The notes under the pieces: generated by a model
Database searches by the model: none
Seen by the model: only the letters and a program-made list of their open reading frames with translations
What the model was told of the DNA's origin: nothing
DNA from: an uncultured Corynebacterium sp.
Lineage (GTDB): Bacteria; Actinomycetota; Actinomycetes; Mycobacteriales; Mycobacteriaceae
Length of the DNA stretch: 64,000 nucleotides
Reading direction: 5' to 3'
NCBI GenBank assembly: GCA_943914465.1
Contig: CALUCD010000006.1
Location: 62,001 to 126,000, forward strand
Part shown: in pieces, positions 1-7,533 of the stretch
Numbering within the stretch: position 1 is the stretch's first letter
Layout: each line of letters opens with the position of its first letter
Position numbers and translations under genes: made by a program

Positions 1-348
1 GTCACGCTCGGCAACATTCAGCACGGGGCGGTGGGGGAGTGCTGGATCGGCTATTGGGTGGCGTCGTCGCACATGGGGCGGGGAATAGCCACCGCGGCGT
101 GCGCGCTTGGCACCGACCACGCGATTGAACGCGTTGGCATGCACCGGGTCACCGCGACGTACCTGCCATACAATCCGGCGTCAGGCCGTGTACTGGCTGC
201 GTGCGGGTACCGGGAGGAGGGTTTCCTGCGCCGGAACCTCCATATTGATGGTCAATGGAGGGATCATCACTTCGTGGCCATTAACGCCGAGGATTATCCC
301 ACCACGGCCGTCGAGCGCCTGGTTGCACACGGACGCATCAGTGTGTAA
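1..348 (+). CDS. rimJ: RimJ-like GNAT N-acetyltransferase, 3' part only
   Basis: The frame is open from base 1, so the gene begins outside the window; 115 residues remain, roughly the C-terminal 60 percent of a RimJ-type protein (usually about 190-210 aa). The visible part has the GNAT acetyl-CoA region: WIGYWV, then the pyrophosphate-binding stretch HMGRGIATAA, followed by the late family motif NPASGRVLAACGYREEGFLRR, shortened here to its core NPASGRVLAACGY, and the HIDGQWRDHHF segment typical of RimJ/RimL enzymes that acetylate protein N termini using acetyl-CoA. In corynebacteria rimJ sits between glp (a MoeA-like gephyrin homologue) and glpR, and glpR does follow here 137 bp downstream. 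The assignment to RimJ rather than another GNAT rests on this context as well as the motifs. Confidence 0.78.
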   Translation, partial: VTLGNIQHGAVGECWIGYWVASSHMGRGIATAACALGTDHAIERVGMHRVTATYLPYNPASGRVLAACGYREEGFLRRNLHIDGQWRDHHFVAINAEDYPTTAVERLVAHGRISV

Positions 349-485
349 TCACCTCTCACACTGGTACTTGTGATGGCACGCTTCGGCGCGCCGGGCCAGC
401 CGAGTTCCCGGTGCCCGTTAGCGTAGAGGACATTCGTTCAGCGTAATCCCTGCGTAGCGCGCGATGTGAAAGGCGGCATGTTGAG

Positions 486-1688
486 ATGGGAAGCCCGAGC
501 CTGATTTTGGTGCTCATTGCCGTGGTGTGGGCGATTGTGCTTGCGCCGCTGCTGTTGGGCAATACCAAACCAATCCGTCGCTCGGGGGAGGGGTACGAAG
601 AAACCCGGGTATTGCACACCGGTGGCACCATTCCGGCAGTGACGCGCCGTCGCCCGCGGTTTACGGCAGCTGATGCAAAGCGCTACACTCCAGCGCCGCC
701 CGCGGACGCAGAGCTTTCGCTTGTCGACGCTGCATCCCACCCGGCTTCCACCCAAACCGAGACACCCGCACGCGCAGGTAGCACCCGCGTCAACCTTGCA
801 TTGAGCAAGGCAGATACCGAGGTGATGCCGGTGGTTACATCCGCCGAGGCGCCCAGAGGCGGTTCGACTGCCTATTCCGTACTCCTCGCCCGCGCAGCAG
901 CAGGCGATGCTGAATACTACGAGCTGAACGAATCGTATTTTTCACCGCGAGATTTTGGCTACGCGCCGCTCCCGGTTGCAGTCGCAAACGAGGACGGGGA
1001 TGCGGGGCAGGAATCGGAGACCGAAACCGCCACGAGCGACAACGCCACCGACGCTGAGGACACCAGCGAGCAGACCGATGCCGTCACCGCTGACGCTCAG
1101 CCGGATGCTGACGCTCAGTCCGAAGCAGACGACACCCCGGATGCCGAAGTCACCCCAAGCGGCGACGCAGCCCTGGGCGATGCGGCCCGGGGTGAAGGCG
1201 CTGCCCCCAGCGAGATAGACACCCCAAGTGAAGAAGACCTCGCCTTCGCAGCGGCGCGCGCCGGGCGCGGTGGCTTCGACCCCGGGCGAGCGCAGCAGGC
1301 TCGCGCCGGGCGTATTCAAAGACGGAAATGGACCTTCATCGGGTTGCTGGCGGTTACCGCGGTCTGCCTGTTTGCCGCGGTGATCCTGGGCGGCTGGGTA
1401 TGGGTGCTGCCTACGGTGGCAATCGCGGTGACGGCGTGGTTTATGGTGGCGCTTCGTCGCGTTGTCAAGCAGGAACATGCCTTGCACCAACGCCGGCTGG
1501 GGCAACTGCGTCGCGCGCGCCTCGGTGTTGATACAGCGCGGCGTCCGGGTCCAGCTGTGCGCGAGCGGCGCAGGGCGGGATCAATCATCCTCGATCTCGA
1601 CGACGAAAATCCTGATTTTGACCACCTTCCACGGTGCCGCGTAATCGCCGAAGATGCGCATCTAGCTGGTGATTTACAAAGGGCGTGA
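486..1688 (+). CDS. glpR: Divisome membrane protein GlpR/SepX
   Basis: A 400-residue membrane protein. Residues about 5-25 form one hydrophobic helix (LILVLIAVVWAIVLAPLLLG); a long linker follows with a strongly acidic, low-complexity Asp/Glu/Ala/Thr stretch around residues 155-250; two closely spaced membrane helices lie at about 282-325, then a basic Arg-rich tail. This layout and the position after rimJ match GlpR of Corynebacterium glutamicum, the membrane receptor of the gephyrin-like protein Glp that links FtsZ to septum and pole assembly, and SepX of Streptomyces. No enzymatic motif is visible. The ATG follows a GAAAGG-type ribosome site. The identity is inferred from topology and context, because most of the sequence is low-complexity. 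Confidence 0.75.
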   Translation: MGSPSLILVLIAVVWAIVLAPLLLGNTKPIRRSGEGYEETRVLHTGGTIPAVTRRRPRFTAADAKRYTPAPPADAELSLVDAASHPASTQTETPARAGSTRVNLALSKADTEVMPVVTSAEAPRGGSTAYSVLLARAAAGDAEYYELNESYFSPRDFGYAPLPVAVANEDGDAGQESETETATSDNATDAEDTSEQTDAVTADAQPDADAQSEADDTPDAEVTPSGDAALGDAARGEGAAPSEIDTPSEEDLAFAAARAGRGGFDPGRAQQARAGRIQRRKWTFIGLLAVTAVCLFAAVILGGWVWVLPTVAIAVTAWFMVALRRVVKQEHALHQRRLGQLRRARLGVDTARRPGPAVRERRRAGSIILDLDDENPDFDHLPRCRVIAEDAHLAGDLQRA

Positions 1689-1714
1689 TCGGGGAGTAAC
1701 CTCGATTCCTGTTC

Positions 1715-1787
1715 GGGGCTATAGCTCAGTTGGTAGAGCGTCGCGTTCGCAATGCGAAGGTCAGGGGTTCGATTCCCCTTAGCTCCA
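1715..1787 (+). tRNA. tRNA-Ala (anticodon CGC)
   Basis: A full cloverleaf folds from 73 nt: acceptor GGGGCTA with TAGCTCC, D-arm GCTC/GAGC, anticodon stem TCGCG/TGCGA with loop TTCGCAA (anticodon CGC at 1748-1750, reading GCG codons), T-arm AGGGG-TTCGATT-CCCCT. Acceptor position 3-70 is a G-T pair, the hallmark identity element of alanine tRNAs. The gene ends in A without an encoded CCA. It lies just after glpR. Confidence 0.97.
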
Positions 1788-1893
1788 CGTCGAAGGCCCA
1801 ACTGCCCAATCTCGGCTTTGGCACAGCGTCACCAAATGGGCCGGTTTCGCGCGTAAAATTCCCGCCAACTAACCCAGGACAGGGAGTCCGAAG

Positions 1894-3084
1894 ATGAAAT
1901 CTGAGGACGATTCAGCCCTGATCGGCGCGGATCCCGGCACGCGGCCCCATGGGATCGCTCCGGTCGTGCTAGGTGCTGCGATTGTGGCTACCACCTATGG
2001 GATGGCGCGATTTGCACTCGGCTTAAGTGCTCCGCGCATCGTCGAAGACCATGTGGCTAGCGAATCTGAGTTAGGTTATGCCTCCTCACTGAGTTACATC
2101 ACGTACGTCGCGGCGTGTTTTATAAGCAGTCATTGGTTAAACCGGGGGAAGTGGCGGTTCAGCGTTCTTGCTGCCTCATTCTTTGTAGTTGTGGGGTGTA
2201 GCCTCGTCGCGGCTGCAACATCGCCGACCATGTTCATCGTCGGCGTGGGGCTCGCGGGTGCCGCAGCGGGGTTTACTTCGGGTGCTGTCGCGTATCGGCT
2301 TGTTCGAACACTGCCGCAACAGTTTGAACCCCGAGGCCAGGCGATCGCGAATGCGGGTACGGGTTTCGGAGTGGCCGTCGCTACGGTCGTGTTGCTGCTC
2401 ACAGGGAGTTGGCGCGCTGTTTACATCCTTGCTGCCGTATTGGCGCCGGTCTTCTGCATTTGGTTCTGCTTGTCCCGGGACCCACATTCGTCAAGTGAGC
2501 GGGGTAACACAGACCCGGAGGAAACACGAGGGAAGTGGTCGGCCCTTGCTATTCCCGTTATCCTGACCATCTTGATGGGGGCGGGTAGCTCCGTTTACTG
2601 GACGTACGGGCGATCAGTTGCTGATTCCCAAGCCGGTTTGAGTGAGAACCAGTCGCTCCTGTTTTGGGGTTTAATCGGTGTGGCCGCAATCGGCGGCTCG
2701 TTCTCAGGTGATCTTGTCAAACGCTTTGGCACATCGTGGTCCTGGAGTGCATGCTCCATCACACTCGCGGCTGCGACGGCTGTGCTTCCATTCTCCAGCT
2801 CAAGCGCCGTATCGATGATGTCGGGGGTGTTGTTCGGTCTGGTGTATACCGCAATGTGTGGGCTGACGATTGAGCTTGGCAGGCAGGCATGGCGCAGCGC
2901 TATGGGTAGCGCGACAAGCATACTGTTCGCCACCATCGCGGTAGGGCAAGCTTTGGGGTCACTACTCGTGGGCGCGCTTGTCGGCACGTTTGGGTTAACC
3001 GCCCTGTTTGCAGCAGGCAGCGTTATCGTCGCGATTGGGGCACCGCTGGTTTGGGCTAAGCGAGCCAACCCCGCTAGGACTTGA
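1894..3084 (+). CDS. MFS transporter, substrate unknown
   Basis: A 396-residue polytopic protein with about twelve hydrophobic helices, a central cytoplasmic loop around residues 200-215 (hydrophilic, SSERGNTDPEE) and two-fold MFS organisation. The first helix carries TYGMARFALGL, which resembles the YbfB/YjiJ branch of the major facilitator superfamily; substrates in that branch are poorly known, so no specificity is proposed. The ATG is preceded by CAGGGAG at good spacing. The gene has somewhat weaker GC bias than its neighbours and sits directly behind tRNA-Ala, which could mean it was acquired, but no integrase or repeat is visible. It converges with the flavin oxidoreductase gene, ending 28 bp from it. 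Confidence 0.85.
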   Translation: MKSEDDSALIGADPGTRPHGIAPVVLGAAIVATTYGMARFALGLSAPRIVEDHVASESELGYASSLSYITYVAACFISSHWLNRGKWRFSVLAASFFVVVGCSLVAAATSPTMFIVGVGLAGAAAGFTSGAVAYRLVRTLPQQFEPRGQAIANAGTGFGVAVATVVLLLTGSWRAVYILAAVLAPVFCIWFCLSRDPHSSSERGNTDPEETRGKWSALAIPVILTILMGAGSSVYWTYGRSVADSQAGLSENQSLLFWGLIGVAAIGGSFSGDLVKRFGTSWSWSACSITLAAATAVLPFSSSSAVSMMSGVLFGLVYTAMCGLTIELGRQAWRSAMGSATSILFATIAVGQALGSLLVGALVGTFGLTALFAAGSVIVAIGAPLVWAKRANPART

Positions 3085-3112
3085 TCAATCGTGCGGGTAT
3101 CAGCTAGTCCGC

Positions 3113-4357
3113 TTACCTAGCCGCCGCTGCTTGAGCGCTGCAGGACCATGCATTCGCAGGGCGAAAAGCATTGCAGCCCAGCCGTTGCCGCGCAGATGGT
3201 CTCCGTCGCCGTGCCACGTCACGCCCCTGGGCTATCCGGCGCAGCTGCAGTTCGTACCAGGTGTTGACCATGACGCCCTGTAGTTTGCGGTCGAGCCGGC
3301 TGCAGCCGGTAGTGACGCGGGGCAGCTTCACTGGGCGTACGTGGCCAGCCTCGATCTCGTTGGGTAACTCCGGGTTGACCACGAGAGGTCGACCGATCCC
3401 GACCAGATCAGCCATGCCGCTGGTGACCGCTTCGGCCATCTGTTCGGGGGTGCGGAAGCCGCCGGTGAGCGCGACCGGGGTGTGAACAACCTCAGCCAAT
3501 CGGCGCGCGTAGTCGGCGAAGAACACGCCGGAACCGGTCTGCATGGTCGGCTGGGAGTAGGTGCCACCAGAAATATCGAGTATGTCAACACCTAATTGTG
3601 ACAACCGGGCCGCTACCTGGAGCGAGTCCTCCTCTGAGAAGCCGGACTGGTCGCCGTCGCTGGAGTTGAGCTTGACACCGATTGGGAAGCTTGGGCCCAC
3701 GGCTTCGCGTACGCTTTGCACAATCTCCACAAGCAGCCGCATCCGGTTTTCCAGCGAGCCGCCGTACGCGTCGGTGCGGTGATTGGTGGCTGGCGAGAGA
3801 AACTGGCTGAGCAGGTAGCCATGGGCTGCATGTATCTCGACACCACTAAAGCCTGCTTTCTTGGCGATGGTGGCGCTGGTGACAAAGCGCTGTTTGATCT
3901 CGTCGATCTCGTCGAGTGTCAGCGCGCGGGGGGCGGCGAAGGCGCCTTCGAGGCCCTCTGGTGGTTTGACAGCACTAGGAGCGACAGGCGAGGAGTTGAC
4001 GCTGCGCGGTGATTGCAAACCAGGGTGGTTGAGCTGCATCCACAGATGAGCACCGTTTGCGGTGCCGGCGGCGGCCCATTGCTTGAGGTCCGATAAATGC
4101 CGCTCGTCTTCGACGACGACGTTGCCGGGTTCACCCATGTGCCGGTGGTCGACCATGACGTTTCCCGTGACGAGCACACCAGTGCCGCCGAGGGCCCAGC
4201 GGTGGTAGAGCTTGCCTAGCTCTGGTGTGGGACCCAAATCTTTCGCACCCATCGCCTCGTTCATCGGTGCTTTGAAGAAGCGGTTCTTCACCGTGACGCC
4301 GCACGGAAGTTCGAGCGGCTGCATTAACATGTCGTACTGTCGATCCATTTCACTCAC
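3113..4357 (-). CDS. Old Yellow Enzyme-type NADH:flavin oxidoreductase, C-terminus apparently frameshifted
   Basis: A FMN-binding TIM-barrel oxidoreductase of 414 residues. N-terminal VKNRFFKAPMNEAMG, the central active-site motif GVEIHAAHGYLLSQFLSP with the His pair that binds the carbonyl substrate, the DAYGGSLENR motif, and the C-terminal phosphate site GGFRTPEQM...VGIGRPLVVNP are all present. Such enzymes reduce activated C=C bonds or nitro compounds with NAD(P)H. The last about 37 residues (after QGRDV) are Arg/Ala-rich and unlike the family; in the frame shifted by one base the same DNA (about 3090-3220) encodes a plausible ending with GDGDHLRGNGWAAMLFALRM. This suggests a one-base indel near 3205-3225. 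Start is GTG 4357 or ATG 4348. It is the last gene of the CsoR-headed operon, 48 bp after csoR. Confidence 0.85.
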   Translation of the reverse strand: MSEMDRQYDMLMQPLELPCGVTVKNRFFKAPMNEAMGAKDLGPTPELGKLYHRWALGGTGVLVTGNVMVDHRHMGEPGNVVVEDERHLSDLKQWAAAGTANGAHLWMQLNHPGLQSPRSVNSSPVAPSAVKPPEGLEGAFAAPRALTLDEIDEIKQRFVTSATIAKKAGFSGVEIHAAHGYLLSQFLSPATNHRTDAYGGSLENRMRLLVEIVQSVREAVGPSFPIGVKLNSSDGDQSGFSEEDSLQVAARLSQLGVDILDISGGTYSQPTMQTGSGVFFADYARRLAEVVHTPVALTGGFRTPEQMAEAVTSGMADLVGIGRPLVVNPELPNEIEAGHVRPVKLPRVTTGCSRLDRKLQGVMVNTWYELQLRRIAQGRDVARRRRPSARQRLGCNAFRPANAWSCSAQAAAAR

Positions 4358-4405
4358 AATCTCTGACTCGTGTTTTGAACGAAACCTGGACGTTGGAGCT
4401 TTACG

Positions 4406-4732
4406 CTACGACTTGACCAGTCGTGTGATTGCGGCGGATGCTTCTTTCAACTTCTCTTCGAGCGCGGCGTCGCCTTCATTGACTGCCGAGGTGACGCAGT
4501 GCTTGAGGTGATCGTCGAGTAGTGCGAGGGCGACGTTTTCGAGCGCCGCATTTACCGCGCTTATCTGCGTGAGAATGTCGATGCAGTAGACTTCTTCATC
4601 GATCATGCGGTGGATGCCTCGTGTCTGGCCCTCGATCCGCTTCAACCGAGCGAGGTAGCGCTCCTTGGCGGTCAGGTATCCGGGGTCAGGCCCATGCGCC
4701 TCGGAGTGCTGCGGTGTGTGGGTAGTACTCAT
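4406..4732 (-). CDS. csoR: CsoR-family copper-sensing transcriptional repressor
   Basis: A 108-residue all-helical metal sensor. The core contains RLKRIEGQTRGIHRMIDEEVYCID and later ALLDDHLKHCV (each given in part): the Cys of YCID, the His of DDHLKHC and the Cys four residues after it form the Cys-His-Cys Cu(I) site of true CsoR proteins, rather than the sulfur- or nickel-sensing relatives. CsoR represses copper resistance genes in the apo form and releases DNA when Cu(I) binds. It sits between the ydhK-like gene and the flavin oxidoreductase gene, and a matching palindromic operator heads the operon at 5670-5686, so autoregulation is likely. Confidence 0.9.
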   Translation of the reverse strand: MSTTHTPQHSEAHGPDPGYLTAKERYLARLKRIEGQTRGIHRMIDEEVYCIDILTQISAVNAALENVALALLDDHLKHCVTSAVNEGDAALEEKLKEASAAITRLVKS

Positions 4733-4759
4733 TGTTGACGTGTCCCCCCGACGTGCGGT

Positions 4760-5365
4760 TTAGGACGCAGGCTCCATTTCGCTTTCCACAACCCACTTGT
4801 GGTTTTTCATCTCCATGCCGTCCGCGACCAGGTCAACCATGTACACAGTCTCGTCGGTGGAGTAGGCGATTGTCGCCGTGGCACCTTCCATGCCCTTCAT
4901 GTGCTCGGCGGTAACAGTGACCTCGGAGCCGTCCGCGAGGCGGCCCTCGCCTGCATCCTCGATCTCCTGCTGCACCACCCAGCGGTGGTCTTTCACCTCG
5001 TCCCCGCCGTCAACGGGGGTGTAGTCGATGGAGTAGGTATACGTCTCGTCGTATGCGCCGACGACCGTTGCGCGGGCTCCGTCCATGCCAGGCATGTGGT
5101 CAGCCTTGAGAATCACCTCGCTGCCCACGGGGAACTTGGGGTTCGCAGCCGGAATCATGCCTGCAGGTGCTGGCCCGCCGTCTGCCGGGTGATCCATGTG
5201 GTCGTGGCCCTCGGGGGCAGCGGTTTCACTGTGTTCGTGCTCGTGGTCGGTCATAGCCTCGGTGGTAGTAGGAGTGCTGGTTTCATCAGATTGCGCGCAT
5301 CCAGTCAAAGTCATGCCTGTGGCGAGGATGGCAGCGGCGGCAACGGTGAGTGTTCGTGTAGTCAT
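4760..5365 (-). CDS. YdhK-like lipoprotein with two DUF1541 repeats
   Basis: A 201-residue exported lipoprotein. The N terminus is a lipoprotein signal peptide ending in the lipobox LTGC, so the mature protein begins at a lipidated Cys and is anchored outside the membrane. A His-rich linker (EHEHSETAAPEGHDHMDH) follows, then two copies of the DUF1541 module: GSEVILKADHMPGMDGA...KDHRWVVQQE and GSEVTVTAEHMKGMEGA...KNHKWVVESE. Each repeat carries Met/His residues (DHMPGM, EHMKGM) of a kind used to hold copper. Start ATG 5365 is chosen over 5371 because AAGGAG lies 8 nt before it. Inference: it buffers or captures copper outside the cell, given the csoR and copZ neighbours. Confidence 0.85.
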   Translation of the reverse strand: MTTRTLTVAAAAILATGMTLTGCAQSDETSTPTTTEAMTDHEHEHSETAAPEGHDHMDHPADGGPAPAGMIPAANPKFPVGSEVILKADHMPGMDGARATVVGAYDETYTYSIDYTPVDGGDEVKDHRWVVQQEIEDAGEGRLADGSEVTVTAEHMKGMEGATATIAYSTDETVYMVDLVADGMEMKNHKWVVESEMEPAS

Positions 5366-5405
5366 GTGCATTGCTCCTTGGTGTCGGGCTTTTCAGTTTT
5401 GGGCT

Positions 5406-5618
5406 CTAGTTTCGGGTTGCTGTGTAGCCAGCCTCATCGACTGCGGCGAGCACGGCAGCATCGTCAATCCTCTGTTCGCTCGTGATAGAGAGATCGCCGG
5501 TTTGAGCGCTGACATCAATGTCGGTGACTCCGGGAATTTGCGAGACTTCCTCACGTACTGCGTTTTCGCAGTGCCCGCAGCTCATCCCGGTCACGGTATA
5601 GGAGGTGGTAGTTGCCAT
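5406..5618 (-). CDS. copZ: CopZ-like heavy-metal-associated (HMA) copper chaperone
   Basis: A 70-residue ferredoxin-fold metal chaperone with the HMA motif GMSCGHCENAV, in which the two Cys of CxxC bind Cu(I), and the usual ending DEAGY. CopZ proteins carry Cu(I) in the cytoplasm to P-type ATPases or to CsoR. The ATG at 5618 is preceded by GGAAAGGGG at about 10 nt; an upstream in-frame start would place coding sequence over that site. It is the first gene of the operon reading from the CsoR-type palindrome. No CopA P-type ATPase is encoded in this window, so the partner ATPase must lie elsewhere. Confidence 0.9.
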   Translation of the reverse strand: MATTTSYTVTGMSCGHCENAVREEVSQIPGVTDIDVSAQTGDLSITSEQRIDDAAVLAAVDEAGYTATRN

Positions 5619-5669
5619 TGTGCATAAACCCCTTTCCAATCTTCAGTGAGTGGGAACACACGCCACGAT

Positions 5670-5686
5670 ATACCCCTAGGGGGTAT
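5670..5686. promoter_or_regulatory. CsoR-type operator upstream of copZ operon
   Basis: ATACCCCTAGGGGGTAT is a near-perfect inverted repeat of the C-tract/G-tract type (TACCCC-TA-GGGGTA) recognised by CsoR repressors in Firmicutes and Actinobacteria. It lies 52 bp before the copZ start and 77 bp before the divergent CDF transporter gene, so it could control both. The presence of csoR itself in the operon supports the reading. Confidence 0.75.
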
Positions 5687-5762
5687 TTGTCGAGGGTTAA
5701 TCCGGATGGCGCCCCCATCCTAGGCGCTACTACGGCGAGGCTCTGGGGTACCATTGCTGGCC

Positions 5763-6371
5763 ATGGCGGCGGATCGGATCAGGCGCGCGGTGCTCATCGT
5801 CGCGCTGCTCAACCTTGCATACTTTTTCGTCGAATTCATCGTGGCTGCCTCAATCGGGTCGGCAGCGCTTTTCGCAGACTCCGCAGATTTTTTAGAAGAC
5901 ACCGCCATTAACCTGCTCGTGTTTTTCGCGGTCGCGTGGTCAGCCCCGCGCCGGCGCGCCGTTGGCGGTGTCCTGGCATTGCTTATCCTCATTCCTGCGG
6001 TCGCTGCGCTGGGTGTTGTGATCTACAAGCTCATCAACCCAGTCGCGCCGCCACCGGAAGGCTTGACGCTGACCGCAGCGGGCGCACTGATTGTCAACGT
6101 GGTTTGCGCGATTATCCTCCTACGCGTGCGCAACACCGGGTCATCGCTGACCACCGGAGCATGGCTGGCAGCACGCAATGACGCGTTGGCAAACGTTTTG
6201 ATCATTGTCGCTGGCCTACTCACGTTTGTCTGGTCAACCGCCTGGTTCGACATCATTGCAGGAGCCGTCATCGCCGCAGTGAACTTTTCCGCGTTCAAAG
6301 AGGTATGGGAAGAATCGCGCGAAGAACACGATTCCGTGGAGGAAGCCTTTGCGGAGATGGACGACGACTAA
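5763..6371 (+). CDS. CDF-family cation transporter, short form
   Basis: A 202-residue membrane protein of the cation diffusion facilitator family. Helix 2 carries the SADFLEDTAIN segment, where the first Asp pair corresponds to the transition-metal site (family pattern SxxxDxxxD), and a later helix has ARNDALANVLIIVAG, the second metal-site helix (family HxxxD; here N-D). The cytoplasmic C-terminal ferredoxin-like domain of typical CDFs (about 280-320 aa) is missing; instead an acidic tail EESREEHDSVEEAFAEMDDD ends the protein. Start ATG 5763 is preferred because TACCAT lies 8 nt before it (leaderless pattern); a TTG at 5754 is the alternative. Divergent to copZ across the CsoR-type box; it probably exports a divalent metal ion such as zinc. 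Confidence 0.8.
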   Translation: MAADRIRRAVLIVALLNLAYFFVEFIVAASIGSAALFADSADFLEDTAINLLVFFAVAWSAPRRRAVGGVLALLILIPAVAALGVVIYKLINPVAPPPEGLTLTAAGALIVNVVCAIILLRVRNTGSSLTTGAWLAARNDALANVLIIVAGLLTFVWSTAWFDIIAGAVIAAVNFSAFKEVWEESREEHDSVEEAFAEMDDD

Positions 6372-6435
6372 CCGGCACTTACGCCTCCGCACCGCCTTCC
6401 GAGGTGGCGTGGTGGACGGGTCGGCCATTTTTTCG

Positions 6436-7044
6436 CTACACCCAAACCCCTGAGGCGCCGCGGCGCCACGTTCCAACCAGGTTGGTATCCACGATGCCGA
6501 CTGATTCCATGAGCGCATACATATTGACTGGCCCCACCAAGGTGAAGCCACGGTTTTTCAACTCCTTTGCCAGTGCCTCTGACTCAGGCGAGCGTGAAGG
6601 TACCTCTTGCATTGTGCGTGGTTCAGGGGTGCGCTCCGGTTGGTAGGACCAGATCAGATCCGCGAGATTGGTATCGTCTTCGCGCAGCTGCAGCGTGGCC
6701 TGTGCGTTTGTCACCACAGCGCCGAGTTTTCGCCGGTTGCGTATCACTGAAGCGTCGTCAAGCAGGTGCTCAATGCTGCACATACGGGCGACGCGGTCAG
6801 GGTCAAACCCGTAGAACGCCCGGCGCAGCGCATCCCTTCGTTGCAAAACGAGCCGCCACGATAAACCCACTTGAAACCCCTGAAGGCAGACGTGTTCGAA
6901 CATTGCGGCTTCATTGCGTACCGGCATGCCCCATTCGGTGTCGTAGTACACCTGCAAGAGTGGGTCTGTCGTTGCCCACGGTGGGCGCGCCAGTCCATCA
7001 GGACCGACAACAGGACACATCTGTTTCGTTTGTCGTATTGGCAT
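6436..7044 (-). CDS. tag: DNA-3-methyladenine glycosylase I (Tag) variant lacking key residues
   Basis: About 202 residues with the Tag fold: YYDTEWGMPV near the start, CLQGFQVGLSWRLVLQRR, FDPDRVA, VIRNRRKL, SEALAKELKNRGFTLVGP and a final DTNLVGTWRRG. Tag removes 3-methyladenine from alkylated DNA. Compared with the well-studied E. coli enzyme, the base-recognition Glu (LEGQQAGLSW) is Gln55 here, and the zinc ligands are not conserved: the His of AYHD is Tyr34, and the C-terminal His and Cys are Asn and Thr. The fold is therefore clear but activity and specificity are uncertain. The start is ambiguous (ATG 7044 or 7020); a much longer reading frame upstream would overlap the divergent doxX gene. 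Confidence 0.8.
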   Translation of the reverse strand: MPIRQTKQMCPVVGPDGLARPPWATTDPLLQVYYDTEWGMPVRNEAAMFEHVCLQGFQVGLSWRLVLQRRDALRRAFYGFDPDRVARMCSIEHLLDDASVIRNRRKLGAVVTNAQATLQLREDDTNLADLIWSYQPERTPEPRTMQEVPSRSPESEALAKELKNRGFTLVGPVNMYALMESVGIVDTNLVGTWRRGASGVWV

Positions 7045-7096
7045 AGCTATTCGACGTTTGCTGTCCCGGCTCGGTTCCATGGGTAGGGTGAGTGCC

Positions 7097-7504
7097 ATGA
7101 ATCGGCCAGCTGTCCGCGACTTCGCTCTACTCCTTTTGCGCCTCGTTCTCGGCGCTGTGTTCATCGCCCGCGGCTACCAGCGGTGGTTTGGGGAAGGTAT
7201 GGCCCGATCGGCTGACGACCTCGCTGCTGCCGGTGTGCCACAACCCCAGATCAGTGCGTATGTGGTCGGCACGGTTGAGCTGATTGCCGGTGCGTTTCTC
7301 ATCGTTGGGCTACTCACCACCATCGCGGCCGCGGTGCTGGCGGTGCTGGTGCTGGCCTCCGGGTACTTCTTCAACCTGGGCAACGGCTTCTTTGTCCAAG
7401 ATGGCGGAATTGAGTACGCGCTGGTGCTCGCAGCTGCACTGTTCATCCTCATGGTGTTTGGAACCGGACGCGCCAGCCTAGACGGCGCTCTCACGCGGGC
7501 CTGA
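7097..7504 (+). CDS. DoxX-family membrane protein
   Basis: A 135-residue integral membrane protein with four hydrophobic helices. The motif LRLVLGAVFIARGYQRWFGEGM at the N terminus (shown here in family core form ARGYQRWF) and the following GVPQPQISAYVVGTVELIAG match the DoxX family, whose members in mycobacteria form membrane oxidoreductase complexes linked to redox and sulfur stress; function in corynebacteria is unknown. Start ATG 7097 has TAGGGT 7 nt upstream, the leaderless pattern seen throughout this window; the longer frame from 7058 would begin inside the promoter region. Divergent to tag, convergent with pmt. Confidence 0.85.
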   Translation: MNRPAVRDFALLLLRLVLGAVFIARGYQRWFGEGMARSADDLAAAGVPQPQISAYVVGTVELIAGAFLIVGLLTTIAAAVLAVLVLASGYFFNLGNGFFVQDGGIEYALVLAAALFILMVFGTGRASLDGALTRA

Positions 7505-7533
7505 TCAACCGCAGAGGCGCTCAATGGGTGGTG

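Noticed and set aside
355..373. TCACA-N8-TGTGA, possible GlxR site
   Set aside because: The half-sites face the wrong way; GlxR needs TGTGA-N6-TCACA. It is likelier a weak hairpin after rimJ.
942..1505. Long minus-strand frame over glpR
   Set aside because: Mirror of a GC-rich, low-complexity region; no ribosome site and no recognisable domain.
1715..1787. tRNA-Ala as an integration site
   Set aside because: No integrase and no repeated tRNA 3' end were found downstream; the following MFS gene alone is not evidence.
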